Positions 46,344 to 55,096 of a stretch of 64,000 nucleotides of DNA are shown one piece after another. Position 1 is the stretch's first letter, and each line of letters opens with the position of its first letter. This DNA is from Xanthomonas fragariae (lineage in GTDB: Bacteria > Pseudomonadota > Gammaproteobacteria > Xanthomonadales > Xanthomonadaceae), in contig NZ_LT853882.1 in the NCBI RefSeq assembly GCF_900183975.1, positions 1,915,501 through 1,979,500 of the forward strand. The letters run 5' to 3'. Below the pieces are notes generated by a model. The model had not been told where the DNA came from, made no database searches, and saw only the letters and a program-made list of their open reading frames with translations. The position numbers and the translations under genes are program-made.

Positions 46344-48408
46344 TCCAGACGGCTCGATCGTCCACATCATCGCTCCATTCGGCCGCGATGCGGAAACCAT
46401 TGCCGACATTGTCGGCCAGCGTGGACTGACGCGCAGAGTCTATAGCGCGCTTGCTGCATTGGCGGACGATCTGCTCGAAACCTCGGGTGTGGTGGTGTTG
46501 ACCGAAGAAGTGGTCGGCGGCGATCTGCACCAGCTCTCGCATATCTTGCAGGGCCAGGCCGCGTGGTCGGATATTCCGTTCGTGCTGTTGCGTGCGCCGC
46601 GCGGCACGCGTAGCGGGCGGCAAGCCAGCCTGCCGGCCGAGATGACCAACGTTATCGAGCTGGAGCGGCCGCTGAGTTCGGCCTCGTTGCTGAGCGCGAT
46701 CTCCAATGCGTTACGCTCGCGGCAGAAGCAGTTCGTGATTCGCGACCAGATGGCACAGCTCGCCGAAAGCCAGGCCGCGCTGGCACTGAGCGAGGCCGAG
46801 CTGCGTCGCGTTACCGATGCGTTGCCGGTGCTGATCGTCTTCATCGACAAGAATTTGGTGTATCGCTTTGCCAATCGCTCGTACGAGGATTGGATCGGCA
46901 TCCCACCTGCGAATGTGATCGGGCGGTCATTATTGGAGGTGGTCGGCCCGGACGTGGTCGCCGAGCGCCGTGCCTGGGTCGACGCCGCACTGGCGGGGCA
47001 GGCATTGACCGTGGAAGCAAGCTGGCCGCACGTCGACGGGCGTCGCCGCGATGCGGAGATTCGCTACATGCCGCGCTTCGATGCGGATGGCAAGGTCGAT
47101 GGCTTTCATGTATTTGCGACCGATGTGACCGCACGCGCGTTGGCGATGGAATCGATCCAGCAGCAGGCCAACCTGCTCGAGGTCAAGGTTGTCGAGCGTA
47201 CTGCCGAGTTGCAGCAGCAGATGCTGGCGCGCGAATCCAGCGAGGCTGCACTGCGCCAGGCGCAGAAGATGGAAGCGGTGGGCCAGCTGACTGGCGGTAT
47301 CGCACACGATTTCAACAATATGTTGACCGGAATTTTGTCGGCGCTGGATCTGGCGCGGCTGCGCATCGATCAGGGCCGCACCGAGGGGCTGGGGCGCTTC
47401 CTGGATGTGGCCTCGGCATCGGCCTTGCGCGCAGCTGCATTGACCCAGCGCCTGCTCGCGTTTTCGCGCCGGCAATCGCTGGAAGCGCGGCATTTGCATT
47501 TGAACGATCTGGTGGGGTCGCTGCAGGAATTGCTGGCGCGCACCTTAGGCGAGTCGGTGCGTCTGGAAACCGATCTGCAGGCAGATCTGCCGCAGGCCTA
47601 CGTCGATGAAAATCAGCTGGAAAGCGCATTGCTCAATCTGGCCATCAACGCGCGCGATGCAATGCCCGATGGTGGGCAGTTGCGCATCGCAACGCGGCAT
47701 CTGCAAGTAGAAGATCAGCCACTCGAACTCGGTCACGGCGTTACCCTGCCGCCGGGCACTTACGTAGTGGTGTTGGTGACCGACACCGGTACCGGCATGC
47801 CGGTGGATGTGCTCGAACGCGTGTTCGAGCCGTTTTACACGACCAAACCCATCGGGCAGGGCACTGGCCTGGGCATGTCAATGATCTACGGCTTCATGCA
47901 GCAGTCCAATGGGCAGGTGTGGGTGGAGTCGCAGATTGGCGTGGGCACCACGGTCAGCCTGTACCTGCCGGCCGGCGTGAGCCCGCACAGTGTGTTGCCT
48001 CAGCCGCAAGCCGGTGCGGTGGTGGCCGGGCATGGGCAGGGCCAGCAGGTGTTGGTGGTGGAAGACGACGAACAAGTGCGGCTGTTGGTGACCGAGCTGC
48101 TCAACGAACTGGGCTACCAGACTGCCGTGGTCGCCGATGCCGTCGCGGCACTACCGATTCTGGCCTCGCCGCGACAGATCGATTTGCTGGTCACCGATGT
48201 CGGGCTGCCTGGGCTCAATGGACGCCAATTGGCAGAGATCGCCCGGCAGTCACGTCGCGATCTGCCGGTGATCTTCATGACTGGCTACGCGGAGACTGCG
48301 CGCGACCGCGGTGAATTTCTTGCCGAAGGCATGAGCATGATCGTCAAGCCATTCACGCTGGGCGAGTTCAGCGGAAAGCTGCATGAGGTGTTGGGGCCGT
48401 CGTCATAG
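46297..48408 (+). CDS. hybrid sensor histidine kinase
   Basis: This 703-aa kinase probably has an N-terminal degenerate receiver-like domain (about residues 15-135), a short coiled coil, a PAS domain (about 165-285), a HisKA domain with H337 in GGIAHDFNNMLTGIL, an ATPase domain (LLNLAINARDAMPDGG; TDTGTGMP; QGTGLGMSMIYGF) and a C-terminal receiver with D634 in LLVTDVGLPGLNG and K in MIVKPF. There is no membrane helix, so it acts in the cytosol. It overlaps the KaiC-like gene. The start may be 46297, 46303 or an alternative just inside. Confidence 0.9.
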   Translation: METMRRCWIVHLTTSDPDGSIVHIIAPFGRDAETIADIVGQRGLTRRVYSALAALADDLLETSGVVVLTEEVVGGDLHQLSHILQGQAAWSDIPFVLLRAPRGTRSGRQASLPAEMTNVIELERPLSSASLLSAISNALRSRQKQFVIRDQMAQLAESQAALALSEAELRRVTDALPVLIVFIDKNLVYRFANRSYEDWIGIPPANVIGRSLLEVVGPDVVAERRAWVDAALAGQALTVEASWPHVDGRRRDAEIRYMPRFDADGKVDGFHVFATDVTARALAMESIQQQANLLEVKVVERTAELQQQMLARESSEAALRQAQKMEAVGQLTGGIAHDFNNMLTGILSALDLARLRIDQGRTEGLGRFLDVASASALRAAALTQRLLAFSRRQSLEARHLHLNDLVGSLQELLARTLGESVRLETDLQADLPQAYVDENQLESALLNLAINARDAMPDGGQLRIATRHLQVEDQPLELGHGVTLPPGTYVVVLVTDTGTGMPVDVLERVFEPFYTTKPIGQGTGLGMSMIYGFMQQSNGQVWVESQIGVGTTVSLYLPAGVSPHSVLPQPQAGAVVAGHGQGQQVLVVEDDEQVRLLVTELLNELGYQTAVVADAVAALPILASPRQIDLLVTDVGLPGLNGRQLAEIARQSRRDLPVIFMTGYAETARDRGEFLAEGMSMIVKPFTLGEFSGKLHEVLGPSS

Positions 48409-48418
48409 GGCAGACCCG

Positions 48419-48422
48419 ACGT
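48419..48422. repeat. left target duplication of the IS3 element
   Basis: ACGT directly before the IS, matching ACGT at 49637-49640. A 4-bp duplication is typical of the IS407 subgroup. Confidence 0.75.
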
Positions 48423-48484
48423 CCCCCCGATTTTGAGTAGCGCCTCAGTTTGGAGTCCAATTCCCTACCCCGAGGAGATTGGAC

Positions 48485-48748
48485 GTGAAGAAGCGCTTTA
48501 CCGAAGAGCAGATCATTGGCTTCCTGCGTGAGGCCGAAGCAGGCGTGGCGATCAAAGACCTGTGCCGGCGCCATGGCTTCAGTGAGGCCTCGTACTGCCT
48601 GTGGCGCAGCAAGTTCGGCGGGATGAGCGTGCCCGATGCCAAGCGACTCAAGGACCTTGAGTCCGAAAACGCGCGGCTGAAGAAGTTGTTGGCCGAGCAG
48701 CTGTTCGAGAACGACCTGATCAAGGATGCGCTGCGAAAAAAGTGGTGA
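48485..48748 (+). CDS. IS3-family transposase orfA
   Basis: This 87-aa DNA-binding subunit has a helix-turn-helix (KKRFTEEQIIGFLREAEAGV, DLCRRHGFSEASYCLWRSKF) and a leucine-zipper-like end (KDLESENARLKKLLAEQLF). GTG 48485 is used as start. It overlaps orfB by seven bases, the usual site of translational frameshifting that makes the OrfAB transposase. Confidence 0.9.
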   Translation: MKKRFTEEQIIGFLREAEAGVAIKDLCRRHGFSEASYCLWRSKFGGMSVPDAKRLKDLESENARLKKLLAEQLFENDLIKDALRKKW

Positions 48749-49610
48749 GCGCACCGGCGCGTCGTGCGCTGGTGCGCGAGTGGATCGGGTGCGGTGCCAG
48801 CGAGCGTCGCGCGTTGGCCGCGATCGGCATGAGCGCCAGTGAGTTGCACTACTGCCCGCGCGAAGATCGCAACATCGAATTGCGTGAGCGCATCTGTGCG
48901 TTGGCGCATCGTCATCGCCGCTATGGCGTGGGGATGATCTATCTCAAACTGCGACAGGAAGGCCGCATCGTGAACTACAAGCGTGTGGAGCGGCTGTACC
49001 GCGAAAAGCAGTTGCAGGTCCGGCGCCGCAAGCGCAAGAAAGTGCCAGTGGGCGAGCGTCAGCCGCTGCTGCGGCCATTGCGAGCCAACCAGGTGTGGTC
49101 GATGGACTTCGTGTTCGACCGCACTGCCGAAGGCAGGGCGATCAAGTGTCTGGTGATCGTGGACGACGCAACCCACGAAGCGGTCGCCATCGAGGTGGAA
49201 CGCGCGATCTCCGGCCACGGCGTGACGCGGGTGCTGGATCGGCTGGCGGACAGTCGCGGTTTGCCGCAAGTCATCCGTACCGAGCGCGAAGCCTGCCCTC
49301 GGGGCACAACGGCAAGGAGTTTTGCGGCAGGGCGATGGTCGCCTGGGCGCACGCCCGTGGTGTGCAGCTACGGCTCATCCAGCCGGGCAAACCGAACCAG
49401 AACGCCTACGTCGAATCGTTCAACGGCCGACTACGCGACGAATGCCTCAACGAGCACTGGTTCCCAACACTGCTGCATGCACGCACCGAGATCGAGCGAT
49501 GGCGACGCGAATACAACGAGGACCGACCCAAGAAAGCAATCGGCGGCATGACGCCGGCCGCTTATGCCCAACATCTGGCAAACACCGATATCATCAGGCC
49601 CGGACTCTAA
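48742..49610 (+). pseudogene. IS3-family transposase orfB, frameshifted
   Basis: The integrase core has a first Asp in [20 protein letters not shown]. The second motif should read IRTDNGKEFCG but reads [11 protein letters not shown] and then continues in another frame as [21 protein letters not shown] net insertion of about 23 bases between 49283 and 49307 explains both the lost catalytic Asp and the frame change. Downstream the second frame retains [20 protein letters not shown] with the catalytic Glu, ending at 49610. It is inactive as read. Confidence 0.88.
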
Positions 49611-49636
49611 ACCCGGCCGCTACTCAGGGCGGGGGG

Positions 49637-49640
49637 ACGT
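49637..49640. repeat. right target duplication of the IS3 element
   Basis: ACGT directly after the IS end; see the matching site at 48419-48422. Confidence 0.75.
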
Positions 49641-50170
49641 CGATCCCTCGCACGCGGGATGGACTGAGTTTCGAGAACGATCCTGGATTTGCCGAAAGCA
49701 AGGCCGAGCAAAAGTGGCTTGACCGGCATGGCTATCCGAACGAGAAGCAACTAGAAGCTTACATGCCCGCCCCTGAGACGCTTCTCAAGCAAGCTGCCGA
49801 GACGGGTGATATGGCAGCGCAAGCAATGCTCGACGCAAGGCTGCTGCCAACTGACCAAAAAGCTCAACAACGTCTTGTGGATGCAGGAGCAGAAGGCAAT
49901 CTTTTCGCATTGAATATGCTTGCGTCTTATCAGGGGGGCAGTGCCAGTGGAGATCCTGTGGCGGCCTATGCAGTGTCGCGTGTGGCGGAAATGCGGGGCG
50001 ACACCCGAGCTGGAATAACCAGGGAAGTTATGATCGCAAAGTCTCTTACGACTGAGCAAAGAATGCTTGGTGAGTCTGAGGCCTTACGGCTGAATCAGGC
50101 AATAAATCAAATCTACATTTCAAAGCACGGCGCTGCGCCGATTTTGGATAAACGTCCCATCGGGGGGTAA
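49641..50170 (+). pseudogene. Sel1-like hypothetical protein, 5' end lost at the IS
   Basis: The frame is open from the IS edge to the stop at 50170, about 175 codons. It resembles the C-terminal part of a secreted or cytosolic protein with Sel1/TPR-like helices (ETLLKQAAETGDMAAQAMLD, QRLVDAGAEGNLFALNML). No start codon with a good ribosome site lies at its beginning, and no matching 5' half is found left of the IS, so an upstream deletion accompanied or followed insertion. Translation from the internal ATG at 49764 (MPAPETLLKQ) cannot be excluded. Confidence 0.6.
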
Positions 50171-50337
50171 TAGTTTTTCTGTCGGCAGAAATGTCCAGAA
50201 ACCAGTACTCAGCGTAACGAAAACTGCTAGTTCTGGCACGCACCTGGAACCATCAAAGCGTTGCGGCGATTGGGTGTTGGGGGTTTTACAGGAGAGACGA
50301 ATTAACACTTTTACTCAAACCCAGCGTGCCATTGCGC

Positions 50338-51048
50338 TCAGTGCGAGGCACACTTTGACTGACGCGCACTGACCATCGATTCCGCCACGGCGATCTTGTC
50401 GGCTACTGCTTTCTGCATTGGCGAGCCGGCGTCCAGCAAGCCATGCAGGTGGCGCCAATGTTCGGTGGCGGCGCTGTAATCATGCTGTTGGAAGTCGCTG
50501 ATGCCGAGCAGCCACAGACCGCGTTGATTCCCCGGCTCGCGTGCGACCACCTGTTGCAGACGTGTGCGTGAGGCGGCATCGATAGCGAAGTCGCTGCGCG
50601 TTGCCAGGTCTGCCGCCACCCAGCCGACGATGGCGGCACCGATGTCGGGTGCAATCTTGAGTGCTTGCGCGTAGGCCTGGCGTGCGTCGGCGGGGCGATT
50701 TTCCTGCTCGTGCGCTTTGGCCTGCTGCATCCACGATTCCAACGCCTGCTCCTGCGCATCATCGGCGGCGTGGGTGTCCTGCGTTTGCTCACCACCGGCA
50801 GTGGAAGAGAGTGTGGCTACCGATTGCGCAGTGGACTGCGCCGCCGCGTACACACGCCGTGCGATCGCATCCGGCGCACCGACCAGCCGATACAAACCGG
50901 CCGTGGCGATCGGCAAGGCGAGCACTAATAGAATCGGCAATGTGTAGTGTGCATCGCCATTGCGCGTGGGTTGGCGCACCAGCGGCATCAGCCACAACAG
51001 CAGCGCAATCGCCACCATTGTCGCGCTTGCGTAATAGAAAACTGTCAT
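50338..51048 (-). CDS. ccmI: CcmI/CycH-like cytochrome c maturation protein
   Basis: This 236-aa protein has two N-terminal helices (about residues 3-21 and 38-58) and a periplasmic TPR-like region (ESWMQQAKAHEQENRPADAR; GNQRGLWLLGISDFQQHDYS). CcmI holds apocytochromes for haem ligation. The start ATG 51048 overlaps the ccmH stop (TGATG). It is the last gene of the damaged ccm operon. The protein itself looks intact but its pathway does not. Confidence 0.85.
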   Translation of the reverse strand: MTVFYYASATMVAIALLLWLMPLVRQPTRNGDAHYTLPILLVLALPIATAGLYRLVGAPDAIARRVYAAAQSTAQSVATLSSTAGGEQTQDTHAADDAQEQALESWMQQAKAHEQENRPADARQAYAQALKIAPDIGAAIVGWVAADLATRSDFAIDAASRTRLQQVVAREPGNQRGLWLLGISDFQQHDYSAATEHWRHLHGLLDAGSPMQKAVADKIAVAESMVSARQSKCASH

Positions 51049-51497
51049 CACCACTGTTCCTCTGCTTGGGGCGCCACTGGCGTGCCGGCACACGCACGTT
51101 TGCGCCCTGTATGGATCACCACGCCCGCACCCGCACCCAGCACCAACAACGGCCCGAACCACAGCAGCCAGGTGCCGCGCTTGACCGGCGGATCGTACAA
51201 CACGAAGTCCGAATAGCGATCGACCATGTACTGCTTGATCTGCGTGTCGCTGTTGCCGGCCTGGAGTTGGGCAAACACCTGATGGCGCAGATCGCGCGAC
51301 GGCTCGGCTTTGGAGTCGGCCAGGTTCTCGTTCTGACACACCAGGCAACGGGGCTGCACTGTCAGCCGTTGATAGCGTGCTTCATCGCTGCGGTTCTTGA
51401 ACGGTAACTGGGCCACCGCCTGCGCAGCCAGTGGTGGCGCAAACAACACGCCCAGCAGCAACAGCACGATCAAGCGCAGTTGACGACGCCACGGCAT
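51048..51497 (-). CDS. ccmH: CcmH, cytochrome c maturation thiol protein
   Basis: This 149-aa protein has an N-terminal signal or anchor (RLIVLLLLGVLFAPPLAAQA), the redox motif LVCQN in RCLVCQNENLADSKA (about residues 50-64) and a C-terminal membrane helix (about 107-128). CcmH reduces apocytochrome c cysteines for haem attachment. It overlaps the upstream fused gene and the downstream ccmI. It appears intact. Confidence 0.9.
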   Translation of the reverse strand: MPWRRQLRLIVLLLLGVLFAPPLAAQAVAQLPFKNRSDEARYQRLTVQPRCLVCQNENLADSKAEPSRDLRHQVFAQLQAGNSDTQIKQYMVDRYSDFVLYDPPVKRGTWLLWFGPLLVLGAGAGVVIHTGRKRACAGTPVAPQAEEQW

Positions 51498-52480
51498 CAC
51501 GGTGCGCCCTTGGGTCGCGCGGCGATGGCAGGCAGCAACTCGTCGTCGATGACATCGGGCGTGAGCACGCCGATGTGCTTGTAGCGGATCAGGCCTTGCG
51601 CGTCGATAAGGAAACTTTCCGGCACGCCGAGCCGGCTGGCTTGCGCCATCAATACAGGATGTTCGTGCACGCACTCGACGCACCAGCTGCCGAAATCATT
51701 GAGCACGCAGGGCTTGCCCAGCAGTTGCTCGCGGCTGACGCGTAGCTCGGGCTGATCCAGCCGCGGCAACGAGAACGCCGGTGCCGGTTCGCCGACCAAC
51801 GGCGAGGGCACATCGCGCAGGTTGTGCTGCATCGTCCAGTAGATGCCGAAGCCGAACAGTGCCGCCGGCAACAAAAAGCCCAGCAAGGGCAGCATGCGAT
51901 TCACGGGTGCGATGCCGATATACAGCACCGGCGGGTGGAAGGTCATGCCCGGATCCTGCAGCACCGGATTGAGTTCGTTGCCATCCAAGGGAATCGGCGA
52001 CAGCCGCCCGAATGGGTTGGAGGTCCGCAGGACGAAAGCCGGAAAGCCTACCGACACCAGCCCCAACACCGCCAGGACACGCGCGGCAAGGTGCTGCGGC
52101 AAATGCCGGCTGAAGGCGGCCAGCAACAGCGTCCAGGTGGCGGGTATGGCGATCCACAGCAGCAACGAGCCTTCGTGCGCGCCCCACAACGTGGCAAACC
52201 GGTAATACCAGGGCAGGGCGATGTTGGCGTTGTCGGCGACAGAACGCACCGAAAAATCCAGAAAATCCAGCCAGAGCAGCGACCACGCGAGCAGGCCGAA
52301 CGCCATCCATACAAACACCGCTTGACCCACCGCCGCAGGCCGCGCGATACCCATCAACGCGGTGTTGCCGCGCCAGGCACCGATCAGCGGCAACACGCCT
52401 TGAGCAAGCGACAGCAGTAATGCCAGGATCAGTGCGATCTGGCCGAATTCAGGCGTCACGGGCCATTCGCACGGTGCCAC
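51497..52480 (-). pseudogene. ccmF (N-terminal third) fused in frame to internally deleted ccmG
   Basis: Residues 1 to about 190 match the start of CcmF (WGAHEGSLLLWIAIPATW; NPVLQDPGMTFHPPVLYIG). CcmF is normally about 640 aa; the rest, including its WWD haem-binding segment, is gone. The frame continues directly into CcmG/DsbE from its probable GTG start at 51904 (VNRMLPLLGFLL). CcmG is also short: the thioredoxin motif WCVEC is present, but about 40-50 residues seem lost between EHPVLMAQ and GVPESFLIDAQ. Start GTG 52480 or 52459. Neither part is likely to work in haem ligation. Confidence 0.85.
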
Positions 52481-52522
52481 GAAAAGAGACTATCAAGGTG
52501 ATTGAACGCAACCGGCATCGCA

Positions 52523-53107
52523 TCAACGCGGTGCAGTCAGCAGTACAGCGGCGGCAGGAATCGGCTTGCCGACATGGCCTTCTGCCATCGCGTCTTTGGT
52601 TCTTTCGGCATGTAGGTTTCGTCGTGCTTGGCTATCACTTCGTTGGCGATAACGCGCCTGCCTTGCATGCGTCCGTTGGCGATCACCGATTGGTTGTTGC
52701 GAAACAGATCCCCAGATGCGGAAGAATGCCGGTGTACTCGCCTGCGTTGCCGCGTGCTTGTCGATGACGGTGAAGTTGACTTTCAGGCGATCGGTTGCGC
52801 GCTGGATCGAGCCAGCCTTGACCATGCCGCCTAGCCGGATTCGCCATACCAATGCGATAAACGCCGACACTCCCATCGCTGCGTAGATGAAAAGACTCAT
52901 CCAGGCGCTAGGCACGTGGATGAAGATGATGCGGTATGCGTCGTGCTGCTGATAATCCGGCGGCGCCAACACCAGCCCGCCATACGCGGCGACCACGCCA
53001 AGCAGCAACGCCAGACCCAACGCCCACGGGCGCACGATGCCGGCGAAGCGATAAAAGACGGGCGGCGAGCTGAGTTTATGCAGCCACAAGTGGACCCGCT
53101 TGGCCAT
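52523..53107 (-). pseudogene. ccmC (N-terminal) fused to frameshifted ccmE
   Basis: Residues 1-91 are CcmC (HLWLHKLSSPPVFYRFAGIV; HDAYRIIFIHVPSAWMSLFI; ending about VWRIRL). The following residues match the middle of CcmE ([27 protein letters not shown]). The CcmC WWD segment, CcmD and the CcmE membrane anchor are missing. Further on, CcmE sequence is spread over other frames: [10 protein letters not shown] and [16 protein letters not shown], then the haem-binding [11 protein letters not shown] at about 52605-52632. The gene cannot make functional CcmC or CcmE. Confidence 0.85.
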
Positions 53108-53117
53108 ACCGATGCCG

Positions 53118-54437
53118 TCAGTTGGAATGTCTGGCGGGAGGCGCCAGCACTTCGACCGCTGCGCCGGCGTTGACCTGCAGCTGGCCGTTGGAGACCTTAC
53201 TGGTGCGCTGCATCAGCTCGCGCAACGCAGTGGCATCCATCGATGGCGACAGCGACAACAGCAGCGCGGCCATACCGCTGACATGCGCAGTCGCCATCGA
53301 CGAGCCGGAGGTAAAGTCGTAGCGGCCGTTCGGCTGCGTGGTCAGGATGTCCTTGCCGGGCGCGCTCAGCACGCCGGGCATGGCGGCAGTGGCGCTGCTG
53401 CTACGCACGACCAGCACGCCGGGTACATCGTTGGGAAACCCATCCAATCGCCCGTTCGGCGGCATCGCCGCCACCACGACGCGGCCCTGTTGCACCAGCC
53501 GCTGCAACATCTTGCTCAGCAGCGGATCGGCCGGGCCGCCCAGGCTCAGATTGATCACGCGTGCGGAGCTGTTGTTGATCGCCGCCAGCGCCTTGGCCAG
53601 GGTGAAGGTGTTGCAGCGCGCCGTTGCGCCGACTGTCGGCGCATACCAGCACGCTTTGTAGATGCTCATCATGGCCTTGGGCGCCATGCCGACGATACCT
53701 TGGTTGTTGTTGCTGGCGGCGGCAATGATTCCGGCCACTTCGGTGCCGTGCGAATCGGTGCTAGCCATGACCGGCGTGTCATCGACTAGATCGTGCACAT
53801 CGCGGATGCGTGCCTTCAGATCGGGATGGTTGGCATCCACGCCGGTATCGACGATTGCGACCACGACGCCGCGGCCCTGAGTGGTGGTCTGCGCGCTGGC
53901 GGCATCGATGGCGATGAAGCCGCGCTGCATGTCCACATACGGATCGTTGTAGCTAGACAGCGGTGTGGTTTTTTCCGCCGCATCGGCGGAAAAAACCGAG
54001 AAATCCTGCACCGGTTGCACCAGCTCCACGCCTTCGTCGTCGGCCAGCGCGCTGACCAGCTCATCGCGCGACACGCCCGACGGCGGTTCGAGCACGGCGC
54101 AGTACAGGCCCAGCGAAGTGATCGGCCAGCCTGAGACTTGGCGCAGTTTGTAGCGCTGCTTGATGGTGTCCATACGCGCGGCCGCATGCTGGCCGGCGCC
54201 GTAGTAACTGGATGCGTAACCGATCAGGCTGGAGCCGGCGCGGGCCGGCGGTGCGGTGAGCGGATTGGCAACCGCCAGCAGGATGTCGCGGCTGCTGTCG
54301 GGCGTATGCGCATCGGCCGGCGGCGTGATGGCGACATCGGGCGTGGGTTTCTGCAGTGCCTGTTCGGCGCTCGCATTGGCGTGCGCGCCCAGGCCGAGGA
54401 GCGCAGCGATCAGGCCGATAGCAAAGAAGCGACTCAT
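53118..54437 (-). CDS. S8-family (subtilisin-like) serine peptidase
   Basis: This 439-aa exported protease has a signal peptide (MSRFFAIGLIAALLGLGAHA), a prodomain-like region (about residues 45-150) and a subtilase domain. The triad is visible: Asp in VVAIVDTGVDANHPDL, His in STDSHGTEVAGI and Ser in FTSGSSMATAHVSG. The start ATG 54437 overlaps the anti-sigma gene by four bases. Cotranscription with the sigma and anti-sigma genes suggests a periplasmic protease under ECF control. Its substrate is unknown. Confidence 0.92.
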   Translation of the reverse strand: MSRFFAIGLIAALLGLGAHANASAEQALQKPTPDVAITPPADAHTPDSSRDILLAVANPLTAPPARAGSSLIGYASSYYGAGQHAAARMDTIKQRYKLRQVSGWPITSLGLYCAVLEPPSGVSRDELVSALADDEGVELVQPVQDFSVFSADAAEKTTPLSSYNDPYVDMQRGFIAIDAASAQTTTQGRGVVVAIVDTGVDANHPDLKARIRDVHDLVDDTPVMASTDSHGTEVAGIIAAASNNNQGIVGMAPKAMMSIYKACWYAPTVGATARCNTFTLAKALAAINNSSARVINLSLGGPADPLLSKMLQRLVQQGRVVVAAMPPNGRLDGFPNDVPGVLVVRSSSATAAMPGVLSAPGKDILTTQPNGRYDFTSGSSMATAHVSGMAALLLSLSPSMDATALRELMQRTSKVSNGQLQVNAGAAVEVLAPPARHSN

Positions 54438-55096
54438 GGGGCCGAGACGATCTCGGCCAGCCGGATGCCCGGATTGGCGCGCAGCTGTTGCACGGTCTGC
54501 CGCGGCTGGGCCGGTGGCTGCGGTGCGGCAGGGACCACGGTGTAGGCGCCCATTTCGTTGGGGCCACCGACGACCTGCAGCTGCTGCGCATGTAGCAAAC
54601 GGTCCCAATCGGCGACGCTCATCCTGGCGTCCGGCACCACGCGGATGGCACCTTGCGGCACCGGTAATGCCGTGGCGCTGCTGAGCGTGCGGTAATCGTG
54701 CGCCGGCACCGGTGCCGGCGACGCCAGCTTGACGCCCATGACGCCTAAACCAATTGCCTGCACCAAGGCGGCGGCGGCCAGTGCGCGCACCGTCCAGCTG
54801 CCGGAGCGGCGTGTCGCCGCGACCGGTGCAGGTGCGGCGTGCTGCTCCGGCGCATCCAGGCGCCCAAGCAGGCGTTGCAGCCCGGTGTTGGCGTCCAGCT
54901 TGACCGTCGATGGCAGCGCCAATGCCTGGCGCAGGCGGTTCTGCTGAGCAAACTCGGCGCTGCACGAGGCGCACTTGGCCAGGTGCGCGATCAGCCAAGT
55001 GTTCTCTTCTTCGGTGGCACTGTCCAGCAGCACTGCCGGCATCAGCTCCCAGGCGTGCGAGCATTCCTTGCCAGGTGCGATGAAAAAAGTCTTCAT
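54434..55096 (-). CDS. anti-sigma factor, zinc-finger type
   Basis: This 220-aa protein has an N-terminal ZAS-like zinc motif (HLAKCASCSAEF, about residues 34-45), one membrane helix (about residues 105-125, ALAAAALVQAIGLGVMGVKL) and a periplasmic tail. It should bind the ECF sigma encoded upstream until a signal is received. It overlaps both neighbours by four bases (ATGA), giving a tight three-gene operon. Confidence 0.87.
   Translation of the reverse strand: MKTFFIAPGKECSHAWELMPAVLLDSATEEENTWLIAHLAKCASCSAEFAQQNRLRQALALPSTVKLDANTGLQRLLGRLDAPEQHAAPAPVAATRRSGSWTVRALAAAALVQAIGLGVMGVKLASPAPVPAHDYRTLSSATALPVPQGAIRVVPDARMSVADWDRLLHAQQLQVVGGPNEMGAYTVVPAAPQPPAQPRQTVQQLRANPGIRLAEIVSAP

Larger units (their letters stand above)
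48423..49636 (+). mobile_element. IS3-family element, IS407 subgroup type
   Basis: This 1214-base element begins ccccccgattttgagtagc and ends with the complement of ccccccgccctgagtagcgg. It has imperfect inverted repeats and is flanked by ACGT on both sides. It carries an orfA/orfB pair in the usual arrangement. The orfB frame is broken at the catalytic DNG motif, so this copy is unlikely to move itself. It landed 11 bases after the hybrid kinase stop. Confidence 0.85.
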
